Shown: positions 55,126 to 64,000 of the stretch, in pieces
Numbering within the stretch: position 1 is the first letter of the stretch
How the letters are laid out: the number at the start of each line of letters is the position of its first letter
NCBI RefSeq assembly: GCF_002234535.1
Contig: NZ_CP022521.1
Location: 2,356,001-2,420,000, forward strand
Direction of reading: 5' to 3'
Source of the DNA: Actinoalloteichus hoggarensis
GTDB lineage: Bacteria; Actinomycetota; Actinomycetes; Mycobacteriales; Pseudonocardiaceae
DNA length: 64,000 bases
Position numbers and translations under genes: made by a program
Notes under the pieces: generated by a model
The model's input: the letters and a program-made list of their open reading frames with translations, nothing else
Databases searched by the model: none
Told to the model about the DNA's origin: nothing

Positions 55126-56673
55126 ATGACGCTCACTCGTAGGACCATGCTGCGACTCCTCGGCGGCGCGGTCGTGGCGGCGCCGTTGCTGTCGGCCTGC
55201 GCGGCCGAGGGCAGCACCGGGATACTGGTGCCCAGCGGTGCCCCGCTCCCGGATCCCTTCGGTGTGCCGCTGCCCGTCCCGCCGGTGCTGACGCCCACCA
55301 GGACGGACGACACCACCGACTACTACGAGATCACCCAGCGCGCGGCGGACGTCGAGATCCTGCCGGGGCTGACCACGGAGGTCTGGGGCTACAACGGCGT
55401 CTTCCCCGGTCCGACCCTCGAGACGCGCCTGGGCAGACGAGTGGTCGTGCGACAGCGCAACGAGCTGCCGGTGCCGGTCGCGGTGCACCTGCACGGCGGG
55501 GTCAACCCGGCCGAGCACGACGGATATCCGACGGATCTGATCCTGCCGGTCGGCGGCTGGGAGCCCGATCCCGAGCACGTCGCGCACTATCCGGCAGGCG
55601 ACACCAGCCAGGACGAGCGGGAGTACGTCTATCCGCTGGAGCAGCGCGCGTGCACGCTCTGGTACCACGACCACCGGATGGACTTCACCGGCCCGCAGGT
55701 CTACCGAGGACTCGCGGGCTTCCACATCCTCCGCGACGGCGCCGAGGACGCCCTGGGGCTGCCCGGCGGCGAACGGGACATCCCGTTGATGATCTGCGAT
55801 CGCAGCTTCGCCGAGGACGGCTCGTTCGACTATCCCTCCCTCGACCCTTCGCTCGGGGGCGTCCCCGGGGTGGGCGAGGAGATGATGGAGGGCGTGCTCG
55901 GCGACGTCATCCTGGTCAACGGGGCGCCGTGGCCGTATCTGGAGGTCTCCGACACGAGGTACCGCTTCCGCGTCCTGAACGCCTCCAACGCACGGCGCTA
56001 CCAGTTGCTCCTGGATCCGCCGCCAGCGTCCGGGCCGTCCTTCGTGCAGATCGGCAGCGACGTCGGGCTCCTGGGCGCGCCGATCGAACACGACCAGATC
56101 GAGATCGCCTCGGCGGAGCGTTTCGACGTGGTGATCGACTTCTCCGCGTACCCGGTCGGCACCGAGGTGACGCTGGTCAACGCCTACGGCACCGAGACGA
56201 CCCGCCCGGTGATGCGGTTCCACGTCGTTCGGGAGGAGACCGACGACTCCGTCATCCCGGATCGACTCGTCGAGTTCGAGACCCTCGACCCCGCCACGGC
56301 CGTCGTCGAACGCGACTTCCGCTTCGCCAGAGACCGGATCGACGGCGCGCGGATGTGGACGATCAACGGCCGCCCCTTCGACCCCGAGCGCATCGACGCC
56401 GATCCGGTGCTCGGCTCGGTCGAGATCTGGCGACTGCGGACGAACGTCCACCATCCGGTGCACCTGCACATGGCCCACTTCCAGGTGCTGACCCGCAACG
56501 ACCGGACGCCGGGGCCCTACGACGCGGGCTGGAAGGACACCATCGACCTGGCGGGCGGGGAGGAGGCGGAGATCATCATCCGGTTCTCCGGACATACCGG
56601 CCGATACGTGTTCCACTGCCACAACCTGGAGCACGAGGACATGATGATGATGGCGAACTTCCAGGTCCACTGA
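55126..56673 (+). CDS. Tat-exported multicopper oxidase lipoprotein (CotA/bilirubin-oxidase type)
   Basis: A 515-residue copper oxidase that oxidises phenols, bilirubin-like compounds or metal ions with O2. The N-terminus has a twin-arginine signal (TRRTMLRLLGG) followed by a lipobox LLSAC with Cys25. Copper sites: HLHGG (His121, His123), LWYHDHRM (His181, His183), HHPVHLHMAHFQ (about 443-454) and HCHNLEHED (about 497-505, with the type 1 Cys and His). The axial position after the last His motif leads into the M-M-M-M stretch, so Met ligation is possible. ATG 55126 follows GGAGG. It stands between the metal importer and the TetR gene, convergent with the latter. Confidence 0.94.
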   Translation: MTLTRRTMLRLLGGAVVAAPLLSACAAEGSTGILVPSGAPLPDPFGVPLPVPPVLTPTRTDDTTDYYEITQRAADVEILPGLTTEVWGYNGVFPGPTLETRLGRRVVVRQRNELPVPVAVHLHGGVNPAEHDGYPTDLILPVGGWEPDPEHVAHYPAGDTSQDEREYVYPLEQRACTLWYHDHRMDFTGPQVYRGLAGFHILRDGAEDALGLPGGERDIPLMICDRSFAEDGSFDYPSLDPSLGGVPGVGEEMMEGVLGDVILVNGAPWPYLEVSDTRYRFRVLNASNARRYQLLLDPPPASGPSFVQIGSDVGLLGAPIEHDQIEIASAERFDVVIDFSAYPVGTEVTLVNAYGTETTRPVMRFHVVREETDDSVIPDRLVEFETLDPATAVVERDFRFARDRIDGARMWTINGRPFDPERIDADPVLGSVEIWRLRTNVHHPVHLHMAHFQVLTRNDRTPGPYDAGWKDTIDLAGGEEAEIIIRFSGHTGRYVFHCHNLEHEDMMMMANFQVH

Positions 56674-56701
56674 CCGCCCCGCGGCGGGACGCGCCGTCGG
56701 C

Positions 56702-57481
56702 TCAGCCGGGTGGGGTGCGCTTCTCGACGAGCGCGGCGACGCCGTTCAGGATGAGCTCGAAGCCGAACGTGAAGGCCTCCGCCAGGTAGTCGTCGGGCTG
56801 GAGCGGCCCGGTGGGTTCGTCCTCGAACACGCCCGCGGCGAGCGCGGCGGACAGCGCGGGATGGGTCGCCGGGTCGACGAGCCGGGCCACGGTCTGCGCG
56901 TAGGGGCCGCTGCTGCCCTGCTGCGGGTCCGGACGAGACAGATCCCGGGCGAAGGCGGCCTCGTGGCGGACGTAGCCGGTGAGCGTCGCGATGACGCTGA
57001 GCTTCTCGATCTCGCTCAGCCCCGTCTCCCGCATGGTGGCGAGCCCACGCTCCATCCAGGCCAGGGAGGTCGGAGTCAACGGCGGTCCGGTGATCTTCAT
57101 GTCGGCCAGCCACGGATGGCGGAGGTACATCGCGAGCTGGTCGCGGGTCCAGGCCTCCAGACCGGCGCGCCAGCCCTGCGGCGGCGACTCCGGTGCGGTG
57201 TCGGGCACCGCCGTCGCCTCGTTGTGCATGAGGACCAGCAGGACGTCCTTGCTGCTCACATAGCGGTACAGCGACATCGTCGTGAAGCCGAGGCGGTGGG
57301 CGACCGCCGCCATGGAGAGCCCGGCCAGTCCGTCCGCGTCGGCGACCTCGATGGCCGCCGAGACGATGGCCGCCAGGCTCAGTCCCGGCCGGGTGTGTCG
57401 TCGGGGCGCCTCGTCCGCTGCCGCGTCCTTCCACAGCATCGTCAGGGCCTGGGACAGCCCTGCTGTCGCGTCGGTGTCCAT
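56702..57481 (-). CDS. TetR-family regulator
   Basis: A 259-residue DNA-binding repressor. The N-terminal helix-turn-helix (about 33-80) shows LSLAAIVSAAIEVADADGLA, LSMAAVAHRLGFTTMSLYRY and VSSKDVLLVLM. The long C-terminal TetR-type ligand domain carries YLRHPWLADM and AEAFTFGFELILNGVAALVE. It is divergent from the DrrAB-type exporter, with palindromes in the shared promoter region, so it most likely represses the exporter and itself. Effector unknown; probably a drug-like molecule carried by the exporter. Confidence 0.93.
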   Translation of the reverse strand: MDTDATAGLSQALTMLWKDAAADEAPRRHTRPGLSLAAIVSAAIEVADADGLAGLSMAAVAHRLGFTTMSLYRYVSSKDVLLVLMHNEATAVPDTAPESPPQGWRAGLEAWTRDQLAMYLRHPWLADMKITGPPLTPTSLAWMERGLATMRETGLSEIEKLSVIATLTGYVRHEAAFARDLSRPDPQQGSSGPYAQTVARLVDPATHPALSAALAAGVFEDEPTGPLQPDDYLAEAFTFGFELILNGVAALVEKRTPPG

Positions 57482-57524
57482 CGTCTCCCACGTCCCGTCG
57501 TCGGTTGACCGGCATCCTAGGTCT

Positions 57525-57570
57525 GTGTATAAGATACACCGGAACGTACGGCATAAACACGTCCGTTTAT
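57525..57570. promoter_or_regulatory. Two palindromic operators between the TetR gene and the exporter
   Basis: GTGTAT-AAG-ATACAC (57525-57539) and ATAAAC-ACGTCC-GTTTAT (57553-57570) are perfect inverted repeats in an unusually AT-rich divergent promoter region. The first has a typical TetR operator size. They are likely sites for the adjacent regulator. Confidence 0.65.
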
Positions 57571-57661
57571 CGCATATATGAGTCTTCCGATCCGGTGTCG
57601 TTCTCCGGCCTCGGCGGTACGACGACGTCCGGAACTCGGAACAGATGAGGGGGAAGAGGGG

Positions 57662-58617
<956 letters not shown>

Positions 58618-58621
<4 letters not shown>

Positions 58622-59412
58622 ACACCGCGACCACTCCGACGAGCCGTTCGAGCCTGCGCTGGGCCGTCTCGGACGTCATGACCATGATCGGCAGGCGGAT
58701 TCGGCACGTCCTGCGCACTCCCGACGACCTGATCGTGTCGTTGATCCTGCCGATCACGATGATGCTGCTCTTCGTGTTCGTCTTGGGCGGGGCGATCGAC
58801 CGCAGCGGCGGCTACGTCGACTACGCCGTTCCGGGCGTGCTGATCCTGTCGGCGGGCTTCAGCGCGGCCCAGACGGGAACGGGACTGACCGCCGACCTCG
58901 TCACCGGCGTCATCGATCGGTTCCGATCGCTGCCGATCGTCGGCAGCGCGGTGCTCACCGGCCATGTGATCACGAGCCTGCTGCGGAACATCGTCTCCAC
59001 CACGCTGGTGATCCTCGTGGCGTTGCTGATCGGCTTTCGGCCCCAGGCCGACCTGCTCGCCTGGGTGGGGGTCTTCGGCGTGGTGGCGCTGTACGTGCTG
59101 ATGATCAGCTGGCTGTCGATGATCTTCGGCGTCGTGTCCAAGACGGTCGAGGGCGCGGGGCAGTTCTCCTTCGTCATCCTCTTCCTGCCCTACCTGAGCA
59201 GTGCGTTCGTCCCGACGGAGACGATGCCCGCCGCCCTGCGTGTCATCGCGGACCACCAGCCCGCCACGCCGGTCATCGAGACGGTCCGCGCGCTGCTGTC
59301 CGGAACGCCCGTCGGGAGCAGCGCCGCGTGGGCGGTCGGCTGGTGCGTCACGCTGGGCACGCTGGCGTTCGTGATCTCCAGCGTGCTGTTCGTCCGGCGC
59401 ACCGCCCGTTGA
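58618..59412 (+). CDS. ABC-2 permease of the DrrAB-type exporter
   Basis: A 264-residue six-helix membrane protein. Motifs include LRTPDDLIVSLILPITMMLL, GGYVDYAVPGVLILSAGFSA, GVIDRFRSLPIVGSAVLTGH and LPYLSSAFVPTETMPAALRV, all typical of DrrB-like permeases. Together with the ATPase it should expel an amphipathic antibiotic or lipid. Overlaps the ATPase gene by four bases. Confidence 0.94.
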
Positions 59413-59596
59413 GGCGACGCCTCGAGGACCGCGCCCTGCGGGAGCACACCGGACGGCCACCGTCGACATCGGACGGTCCGGCGATCACCCGAGACGGGGA
59501 GCGGACTCCCCCGATCGGGCGGTCGCCGAGTACCGGGGGTGTGCTCGCCGAATCCGGGGGAAGTCGTCGCGGTGTGGGTGGCGGCCCCGAGGACGG

Positions 59597-59633
59597 CCCG
59601 GCAGACGGGTGTGGGGGAGGCCCGTCTGCCGGG
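59597..59633 (+). terminator. Terminator downstream of the DrrAB-type exporter
   Basis: Perfect 13-bp stem CCCGGCAGACGGG / CCCGTCTGCCGGG with an 11-nt loop, 185 bases after the exporter stop. Confidence 0.7.
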
Positions 59634-59669
59634 TCCGGCGATCTCCGTCCCGGCCCGCCGCCGCACGTG

Positions 59670-59711
59670 CGGGCGGTTCGTCGTCCATGAGGGGTGACGA
59701 CGAACCGCCCG
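59670..59711 (-). terminator. Terminator downstream of the thioesterase
   Basis: Perfect 16-bp stem CGGGCGGTTCGTCGTC / GACGACGAACCGCCCG with a 10-nt loop, 100 bases past the thioesterase stop. Confidence 0.75.
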
Positions 59712-59810
59712 CGCTCGACGACTCGGACTTCGGCCGCGGGTGCCGCGGCGACGTCGTCCCGTACCCCGACCCCGATAGCGACCCGGGCGCGGGACCGGCC
59801 CGGACGAGAC

Positions 59811-60359
59811 TCAGGAACGCGGCGCGGAGTCGGCGGCCGCGGACTCGCCCTCCGTCTCCCGGCTGCGCTTGATGGCCTCGCGGCGGGCCAGCCGGTGCTC
59901 CCGGCGGATGCCCGCCTCGGCATGTCTGCGGCGCTCGGCGGGCGACTCCGGCAGCACCTCGGGAACCGGCCTCGGCCGTCCCTCGGCGTCTACCGCCACG
60001 AAGACCAGATAGGCGCTGGCGACGTGCGTGGGCGGCACCGACTCGTTCCATCGCTCCGCGACGACCCGCACCCCGACCTCCATCGAGGTCCGGCCCGTCC
60101 AGTTGACCTGGGCGCTGGCGTGGACGAGGTCACCGACTCGGACCGGCACGAGGAAGAGCATCTCGTCCATGAACACCGTCAGTGCCGTCCCGCCCGAGTG
60201 TCGCCCCGCGCAGGCCGCCGCGACGTCGTCGACGAATTTCATGATCACGCCGCCGTGGACGGTGCCGTAGAGGTTCGTCTCGGTCGCGGTCATGATCTGA
60301 CTGAGTGTGGTGGCCGCTGCCGAGGTCGGCTTGCCGGGGAGCTCGGAGGCGGTCTGCAT
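59811..60359 (-). CDS. Hotdog-fold acyl-CoA thioesterase
   Basis: A 182-residue cytosolic thioesterase of the BACH/YciA type that hydrolyses acyl-CoA to free acid and CoA. Motifs: NLYGTVHGGVIMKFVDDVAA (catalytic Asp and CoA contacts), FMDEMLFLVPVRVGDLVHAS, TSMEVGVRVVAERW and ASAYLVFVAVD. The charged tail (REHRLARREAIKRSRE) is likely an exposed helix. ATG 60359 gives the normal family N-terminus; no strong ribosome site is seen, and an extended frame to 60404 is possible. Confidence 0.9.
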   Translation of the reverse strand: MQTASELPGKPTSAAATTLSQIMTATETNLYGTVHGGVIMKFVDDVAAACAGRHSGGTALTVFMDEMLFLVPVRVGDLVHASAQVNWTGRTSMEVGVRVVAERWNESVPPTHVASAYLVFVAVDAEGRPRPVPEVLPESPAERRRHAEAGIRREHRLARREAIKRSRETEGESAAADSAPRS

Positions 60360-60461
60360 GGAGCCGAGGGTAGGCGATCCCGGCGAGCGGGACGTCGAGC
60401 CCACGTCGAGTTCGGCCGGCTAAGATCGGTTTCGCCGATGGTTCGTCGGCACTGTCGAGCC

Positions 60462-60676
60462 CATGCCCAGCGGGTGGGATCGCGGCGCTGACGAGGCAAG
60501 AGGGAACCCGGTGCGAGTCCGGGACTGCCCCGCAGCGGTGAACGGGAACGAACTCCGTCACCGTCCTCGAGAAGCGAGGACGGTCACAGCACTGGTGGTC
60601 GACACCGCCGGGAAGCGACGGACAGTAGGCCAGCCGACCCCGGTCGGAGACGCCCGTGAGTCCGAAGACCTGCCGT
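60462..60676 (+). promoter_or_regulatory. Cobalamin (B12) riboswitch controlling metE
   Basis: GGGAACCCGGTGCGAGTCCG, GACTGCCCCGCAGCGGTGAA (the B12 box) and the closing GAGTCCGAAGACCTGCC occur in order, 160 bases before metE. It should turn metE off when B12 is available, so that B12-dependent MetH is used. The blocks are nearly identical to those of the riboswitch before nrdAB. Confidence 0.95.
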
Positions 60677-60836
60677 CGGCGGCACGGACCTGACGGGTCC
60701 GTGCCGCTCCGAGGTCTTCGCGGGAGGACCGGGGCGAGTGCCTGGCGGATCGGCCTCGGCCGTGTCCTGCTCGGCTCGCGTTCCGGCCGCCGCGTGCCCG
60801 CCTCGGGGTCCGTTGCCGCCTCGCGAGGAGAGAGCA

Positions 60837-63137
60837 GTGACCCATCGCACGCATGCCCCGGCGCTCGGCGCCACGGTCCTGGGCTACCCCCGGATCGGAC
60901 CCGATCGAGAACTCAAGCGTGCCCTGGAGGCGTACTGGGCAGGCCGCATCGACGCGGCGGCCCTGCACGAGGTCGCGGCCACGTTGCGCGCCGCCACCTG
61001 GACGGCCCTGAGGGACGCGGGCCTCGGCTCGGTGCCCTCCAACACATTCTCCTACTACGACCAGGTCCTCGACACGGCGGTCCTGGTCGACGCGCTGCCC
61101 GCCCGCTACACCGAGGGCGGCCGCCCGTCGCTGGACGCCTACTTCGCCGCGGCCAGAGGAGCCGACTCCCTCGCACCCCTCGAACTGACCAAGTGGTTCG
61201 ACACCAACTACCACTACCTCGTCCCCGAACTGGGCCCCGACACCGTGCCGCGGCTGGCGGGTCGCAAACCGGTGGAGGAGTTCCGCGAGGCCGCCGCCCT
61301 CGGCATCACCACCCGGCCGGTGCTGCTCGGGCCGGTCACGTTCCTGCTGTTGTCCAAGGCGGCCCCCGACGCCCCGGCGGGCTTCGACCGGCTGGACCTG
61401 TTGGACGCCATGATCGACACGCAGGTGGAGCTGCTCGCCGAACTCGCCGCGGCGGGCGCCGAATGGGTCCAGTTCGACGAGCCGGCCTTCGCCGCCGATC
61501 GCACCCCGGCCGAACTCGACGCGCTCGCCCATGCCTACCGCAGGCTGGGCGAGGCGGAACGGCGACCGAGCATCCTGGTCGCCGGATACCACGGCGCCCT
61601 CGGCGACGCCTTGGGCGTGCTCGCGGCCGCGCCGATCGAGGCCGTCGGACTCGACCTGGTGGCGGGCCGCGCCGATCTCACGGGCATCGCGAGCGTCGCC
61701 GGGCTCCGACAGAAGACCCTTCTCGCCGGGGTCGTCGACGGACGCAACGTCTGGCGCACCGACCTCGACGAGGCGCTCGCCTACTGCGCGATGCTGCTCG
61801 GCATCGCCGACCACGTCACGGTCGGCACCTCCGCGCCGTTGCTGCACGTGCCCTACGACCTGGACGCCGAGACGGGACTGGACCCGGCGCTACGCTCTCG
61901 GCTGGCCTTCGCACGACAGAAGGTCGACGAGGTGGTCCTGCTGGCCAAGGCGCTGGGCGGCGCCGACGAGGCGGCCCCCGCACTCGAGGACTCCCGGCGG
62001 GTGCTCCGGGCACGAGACGGCGCGGCGACCCGCGACCAGCGGGTCCGGGCCCGGCTCGAATCCCTGCGCCCCGAGCACGGCAGGCGCGCCGATTACGACG
62101 TCCGGGCGCGCGGCCAGGCCGAGCGGCTCGGACTTCCCCCGCTGGCCACGACGACCATCGGATCGTTCCCCCAGACCGGCGGGGTGCGCCGGGCGAGGGC
62201 GGACCGGCGGGCAGGCCGGATCGACGAGGCCGAGTACCGGCGGCGGATGCGCGCGGAGATCGCCGACGTCATCGCGCTCCAGGAGGACATCGGACTCGAC
62301 GTGCTCGTCCACGGCGAGCCGGAGCGCAACGACATGGTGCAGTACTTCGCCGAGAACCTGGAAGGCTTTCTGTCCACCGAGCACGGCTGGGTGCAGTCCT
62401 ACGGCTCTCGCTGCGTCCGGCCGCCGATCATCCACGGCGATGTCAGCAGGCCCGCCCCGATGACCGTCGAGTGGAGCTCCTACGCGCAGTCACTGACCGA
62501 ACGGCCGGTCAAGGGGATGCTCACCGGGCCGGTCACGATCCTGGCCTGGTCGTTCGTCCGAGACGACCAGCCGCTCGGCGACACGGCACGCCAGGTGGCG
62601 CTGGCGCTCCGCGACGAGATCCATGATCTCGAACGGGCCGGGCTGCGCATCGTGCAGGTGGACGAACCCGCGCTCCGGGAACTGCTGCCGCTGCGGGAGG
62701 CCGACCGTGCCGACTACCTCGCCTGGGCAGTCGACTCGTTTCGACTGGCGACCTCCGGCGCCGCCGACAGCACACAGATCCACACCCACCTGTGCTACTC
62801 GGAGTTCGGCGACGTCATCGACGCCATCGACGCCCTCGACGCGGACGTGACCACGATCGAGGCGGCGCGTTCCCGAATGGAGGTGTTGGACGATCTGCAC
62901 AAGATCGGGTACCGCCGAGGCGTGGGACCCGGCGTCTACGACATCCATTCGCCGCGGGTGCCGGACGAGGCGGAGGTGACCCGGCTGATCGGGGCCGCCT
63001 TGGCGGCGGTACCCGGCGACCGACTGTGGGTGAACCCCGACTGCGGCCTGAAGACCAGGGGCTACGCGGAGGTCGAGCCCGCCCTGCGGGCCATGGTGTC
63101 GGCGGCGCGTGCCCGCCGCGCACAGGTGTCCGGCTGA
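60837..63137 (+). CDS. metE: Cobalamin-independent methionine synthase
   Basis: A 766-residue cytosolic enzyme that moves a methyl group from methyltetrahydrofolate-polyglutamate to homocysteine. The N-terminal barrel starts [20 protein letters not shown]; the C-terminal barrel starts [20 protein letters not shown]. Zinc ligands are seen in [12 protein letters not shown] (His and Cys), the later [13 protein letters not shown] (Glu) and [11 protein letters not shown] (Cys). GTG 60837 follows GAGGAG. Length matches the family. Controlled by the B12 riboswitch upstream. Confidence 0.97.
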   Translation: MTHRTHAPALGATVLGYPRIGPDRELKRALEAYWAGRIDAAALHEVAATLRAATWTALRDAGLGSVPSNTFSYYDQVLDTAVLVDALPARYTEGGRPSLDAYFAAARGADSLAPLELTKWFDTNYHYLVPELGPDTVPRLAGRKPVEEFREAAALGITTRPVLLGPVTFLLLSKAAPDAPAGFDRLDLLDAMIDTQVELLAELAAAGAEWVQFDEPAFAADRTPAELDALAHAYRRLGEAERRPSILVAGYHGALGDALGVLAAAPIEAVGLDLVAGRADLTGIASVAGLRQKTLLAGVVDGRNVWRTDLDEALAYCAMLLGIADHVTVGTSAPLLHVPYDLDAETGLDPALRSRLAFARQKVDEVVLLAKALGGADEAAPALEDSRRVLRARDGAATRDQRVRARLESLRPEHGRRADYDVRARGQAERLGLPPLATTTIGSFPQTGGVRRARADRRAGRIDEAEYRRRMRAEIADVIALQEDIGLDVLVHGEPERNDMVQYFAENLEGFLSTEHGWVQSYGSRCVRPPIIHGDVSRPAPMTVEWSSYAQSLTERPVKGMLTGPVTILAWSFVRDDQPLGDTARQVALALRDEIHDLERAGLRIVQVDEPALRELLPLREADRADYLAWAVDSFRLATSGAADSTQIHTHLCYSEFGDVIDAIDALDADVTTIEAARSRMEVLDDLHKIGYRRGVGPGVYDIHSPRVPDEAEVTRLIGAALAAVPGDRLWVNPDCGLKTRGYAEVEPALRAMVSAARARRAQVSG

Positions 63138-63153
63138 TCTCTCGTCCACCGAC

Positions 63154-63187
63154 GGGCGGGGCGGCGCCGCACCGGCACGCCCCGCCC
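63154..63187 (+). terminator. Terminator after metE
   Basis: Perfect 10-bp stem GGGCGGGGCG / CGCCCCGCCC with a 14-nt loop, 16 bases after the metE stop. Confidence 0.75.
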
Positions 63188-63399
63188 GCCCGGCAGGCCG
63201 GGTCGTGGGCGCCGCCTCCCGCGCCGACGATCGTGCACACCCGAACGAGCCGGTGGACGCCTCGTCCCGCCACTCGTTCCCGTCGTACCGGGCGGACTCC
63301 CCGCGTGGCGGTGGATCGACGGCCGGTGGTGCTCTACCGTGATCCTTCGCCCCGGCGCCACCGAGGCAGCCGGGCATCGGGCCGACCAGAGGAGTTCGG

Positions 63400-64000
63400 A
63401 TGCCGCAGCAGGTCAGAGCGGTCGTGGCCGCCACGCGCGACGCGCCGGTCACCGTCGAGACGATCGTGATCCCCGATCCCGGACCGGGCGAGGTGGTGGT
63501 GGACATCGCCGCCTGCGGCGTGTGCCACACGGACCTGCACTACCGCCAGGGCGGCATCAACGACGAGTTCCCGTTCCTCCTCGGCCACGAGGCGGCGGGC
63601 ACCGTGGAGGCCGTCGGCGAGGGCGTCGAGGACGTCGCCGTCGGGGATTACGTGGTGTTGAACTGGCGTGCGGTCTGCGGGCGGTGCCGTGCATGCAGCC
63701 GAGGCCGACCCTGGTACTGCTTCGCGACGCACAACGCCACACAGCGGATGACGCTGACCGACGGCACCCCGCTGTCGCCCGCGTTGGGCATCGGCGCGTT
63801 CGCCGACAAGACCCTGGTCCACCAGGGCCAGTGCACCAAGGTCGACCCCAGGGCCGAAGCGGCGGTCGCCGGGCTCCTCGGCTGCGGCGTCATGGCGGGC
63901 CTCGGCGCGGCGATCAACACCGGCGAGGTCGGCCGTGGCGACTCGGTCGCGGTCATCGGCTGCGGCGGCGTGGGCGCGGCCGCGGTGGCGGGTGCGCGCC
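63400..64000 (+). CDS. mscR: S-(hydroxymethyl)mycothiol dehydrogenase, 3' end cut by window
   Basis: The first 200 residues of a zinc-dependent medium-chain dehydrogenase. Catalytic zinc ligands are [10 protein letters not shown] and [15 protein letters not shown]; structural zinc cysteines are in [16 protein letters not shown]. The stretch [20 protein letters not shown] and the [15 protein letters not shown] that follows are diagnostic for the mycothiol-dependent formaldehyde dehydrogenase of actinobacteria. The NAD-binding [13 protein letters not shown] motif begins just before the window ends. It oxidises the formaldehyde-mycothiol adduct. ATG 63400 follows GAGGAG. Confidence 0.92.
   Translation, partial: MPQQVRAVVAATRDAPVTVETIVIPDPGPGEVVVDIAACGVCHTDLHYRQGGINDEFPFLLGHEAAGTVEAVGEGVEDVAVGDYVVLNWRAVCGRCRACSRGRPWYCFATHNATQRMTLTDGTPLSPALGIGAFADKTLVHQGQCTKVDPRAEAAVAGLLGCGVMAGLGAAINTGEVGRGDSVAVIGCGGVGAAAVAGAR

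Larger units (their letters stand above)
59413..59810. other. Convergent intergenic region with two strong hairpins
   Basis: No gene is seen. The two terminators below serve the exporter and the thioesterase. Confidence 0.5.

Overview
The window is very GC-rich DNA with dense, short-spaced genes and frequent GTG starts. It belongs to an actinomycete, most likely a filamentous Pseudonocardiaceae-type organism. A mycothiol-linked formaldehyde dehydrogenase, an F420-type luciferase-like oxidoreductase, a lysine 6-aminotransferase and a Tat multicopper oxidase all fit that view; the family assignment is inference.

Layout. 1-5.2 kb is housekeeping: a bifunctional Rel (p)ppGpp synthetase/hydrolase (5' cut), a cyclophilin, an MBL hydrolase and a membrane protein. 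A small degenerate CRISPR-like repeat set lies after rel. 5.9-11.4 kb holds a YibE/F membrane protein with very long disordered tails, a heavily frameshifted pseudogene and a membrane acyltransferase. 11.9-17.4 kb holds a 1433-residue protein made almost wholly of about 39 TPR units, with a decayed TPR gene just upstream. 17.8-25.6 kb holds an FAD oxidoreductase, a PepSY protein, a coupled two-gene unit, a divergent ribosomal protein L11 paralogue facing release factor RF3, and lysine 6-aminotransferase.

26.4-38.3 kb carries three tandem paralogous secreted subtilases (1488, 869 and 864 aa) with extracellular add-on domains. Between copies 2 and 3 lie remnants of an XRE regulator and two immunity-like genes. 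39-42.8 kb holds an LLM oxidoreductase, a secreted trypsin and a class V aminotransferase.

42.9-46.4 kb looks like a small decayed island. It is bounded by a direct repeat of the last 67 bp of nrdB (about 60 of 67 positions the same) and holds an ImmA/IrrE remnant, a polymorphic-toxin gene and its immunity gene (each with one extra G in a G run), a short pyrophosphatase and a NUDIX hydrolase.

46.3-54.6 kb is a nucleotide and metal block. nrdAB encodes a ribonucleotide reductase whose small subunit has Phe in place of the radical Tyr (class Ic type). It lies behind a cobalamin riboswitch and two NrdR-like boxes, divergent from a four-gene Mn/Zn-type ABC importer. 55-59.4 kb holds a multicopper oxidase, a TetR regulator and a divergent DrrAB-type exporter. 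59.8-64 kb holds an acyl-CoA thioesterase, a second cobalamin riboswitch in front of metE, and the start of mycothiol-dependent formaldehyde dehydrogenase.

A common thread in the right half is B12: both nrdAB and metE are B12-independent alternatives to B12 enzymes, and each sits behind its own cobalamin riboswitch. The Mn/Zn importer next to a reductase likely to use a Mn/Fe cofactor is a plausible functional pairing (inference).
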